Of a stretch of DNA of 64,000 nucleotides, positions 63,101-64,000 are shown in pieces. The notes beneath the pieces are model-generated. The model made no database searches and had not been told where the DNA came from. It worked only from the letters and a program-made list of their open reading frames with translations. This DNA is from Whalleya microplaca (taxonomy: Eukaryota; Ascomycota; Sordariomycetes; Xylariales; Xylariaceae). The stretch lies in NCBI GenBank assembly GCA_022497155.1, contig MU385757.1, positions 1 through 64,000 of the forward strand, read 5' to 3'. The stretch's first letter is position 1. The number at the start of each line of letters is the position of its first letter. Made by a program: the position numbers and the translations under genes.

Positions 63101-63246
63101 TTAATCCTTAATATATTAATAGTTAAATGTATTAAAGGGCATAACTTTATTAGTAAATAAAATACGTCATTATATAAATTACTAGTAAAAATAGGTAGGA
63201 GATATATATAACGTTAGTTTAACCAATAAGAGGCTGTAATTTAAGA

Positions 63247-63295
63247 TATTAATACCTGGCGCCGAACTAGTAATAATTATCCTTAGGACTTGTAC
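63247..63295 (-). repeat. Right terminal inverted repeat of Tc1 element
   Basis: Inverted partner of 61650-61699, ending at the TA dinucleotide 63296-63297. Confidence 0.85.
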
Positions 63296-63297
63296 TA

Positions 63298-64000
63298 GTT
63301 CCTCCAGATAAAAGAAAGCGGGTGACGCCATAGCCGTCTACATATGTAGTATTCCGTGCTAGTACAGAACACGCTTTATTTTAATACGCTTTTATTCTTA
63401 GAAAACCCCAAGGCCATTAGCCAGGTTTTCGTGGATAGAATGCTTGTTGACAGAACTTTATGGCAACATCACTACACCACTGAAAATCAACCACCATCAT
63501 ATTCCTTGCTTAAAGGCAGTTTACTAACGAAGCGCAATGACATCGGTAGTTCAGTAAAGCGCATGTCGATCGGAAACGATGGAAGCTTTAGGCTATATTG
63601 AAACCAATATCTGGCTGCCTGCGATGCGATGAGGAGACACACTTGGTGTTAAACAACCATGTAGAATACCTAAACAAACGGCAGAATACTTTGTATGTGT
63701 ACGCACCGGTAGGCCGTTCTGAATCTCGGTGGACATCGGCAGCGTTTCAAATGACCGGCCTCTCGGAACAAACGAACATCAATCAGATGAACAAACAAGG
63801 CGCCGACGCCGTATGTTTCATAATGTTAAATTGCTACAAATGAGGGCCTATCTCGATTTGGTAGGCCACTTTACACATCGTTTGCAGAGGATTGACTTAC
63901 TCGCATGTCCATCTAATTAGATCTGTATTCGTTGACCCAAATCAAGCAGGTAAGATGGCAAAGTCTGGGGTAGGCTTGGCTAGGACGATGAGGGATTCTC
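63298..64000. other. Right window flank
   Basis: Normal composition after the transposon. Three overlapping plus frames (63356-63601, 63598-63843, 63729-63920) have no recognisable domain. If a gene starts or ends here it cannot be judged from the part visible. Confidence 0.35.

Larger units (their letters stand above)
61650..63295 (-). mobile_element. Tc1/mariner transposon, full length, RIP-dead
   Basis: A 1.65-kb element with terminal inverted repeats of about 50 bp (61650-61699 and 63247-63295) flanked by TA on both sides (61648-61649 and 63296-63297). This is the canonical Tc1/mariner target duplication. The repeats share GTACAAGTCC, AAGGATA and TCGGCGCCAGG, and in the last 19 bp differ only by transitions. 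The interior is AT-rich and RIP-mutated while the flanks are not, so the element ends are visible as a composition step. The transposase is on the minus strand. Confidence 0.88.

Noticed and set aside
63356..63920. Three overlapping plus-strand frames at the right edge
   Set aside because: None shows a domain or plausible splice pattern linking them. They cannot be distinguished from chance without sequence beyond the window.

Overview
The window reads as a chromosomal segment of a filamentous ascomycete (Pezizomycotina, probably Sordariomycete-like). Genes are split by short introns (about 49-128 bp) with GTRNGT donors, CTAAC-type branch sites and YAG acceptors. The repeats carry the one-directional C-to-T / G-to-A decay of repeat-induced point mutation (RIP), and the gene families are typical of moulds. 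No gene here is bacterial in style. The species cannot be named from the sequence alone.

Layout. (1) 1-900 is ordinary-composition, gene-free sequence with a CAG microsatellite and a 12-bp tandem repeat. (2) About 900-19830 is a strongly AT-rich, RIP-mutated block made entirely of dead transposons, mostly on the minus strand. An older Ty3/gypsy element with a C-terminal chromodomain (A) is split by a younger nested Ty3/gypsy element (B, two 190-bp LTRs, all LTR differences transitions). Beside it lies a Tad-like LINE, itself interrupted by a ~170-bp un-RIPed MITE-like insert. (3) 20.4-26.4 kb is a small accessory-looking cluster: an ankyrin/transmembrane/von Willebrand factor A protein (minus), then a beta-propeller lectin-like protein and a trypsin-like serine protease (plus). 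(4) 26.4-30.6 kb shows no gene. (5) 30.6-35.1 kb is a 1390-residue fusion of a cholesterol-oxidase-type GMC flavoprotein and an alpha/beta-hydrolase. (6) 37.6-42.2 kb encodes a 1428-residue chromodomain protein with an HDA complex subunit 2/3-like region and a C-terminal coiled coil, resembling the CDP-2 type subunit of fungal heterochromatin deacetylase complexes. (7) 44.2-45.2 kb is cytochrome c oxidase subunit 6 (minus). (8) 49.0-50.2 kb is an ELO fatty-acid elongase. (9) 51.5-52.8 kb is a secreted tyrosinase (minus). (10) 55.6-56.7 kb is an Rds1-like secreted ferritin-fold protein. (11) 57.1-57.4 kb is a small secreted cysteine-containing protein (minus). (12) 61.65-63.3 kb is a full-length but RIP-killed Tc1/mariner transposon with ~50-bp inverted repeats and a TA target duplication. 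Long gene-free stretches separate these blocks.

How it fits together. Housekeeping genes (COX6, ELO, the heterochromatin factor) sit beside accessory genes (lectin, protease, tyrosinase, small secreted protein) and transposon graveyards, the patchwork expected of a two-compartment fungal genome. The most interesting candidates are the ankyrin-TM-vWA / lectin / protease neighbourhood at the edge of the RIP block, the GMC-hydrolase fusion with a cysteine at the hydrolase nucleophile position, and the un-RIPed insert inside the RIPed LINE. All exon models were built by hand from splice motifs and reading frame; none has transcript support here.
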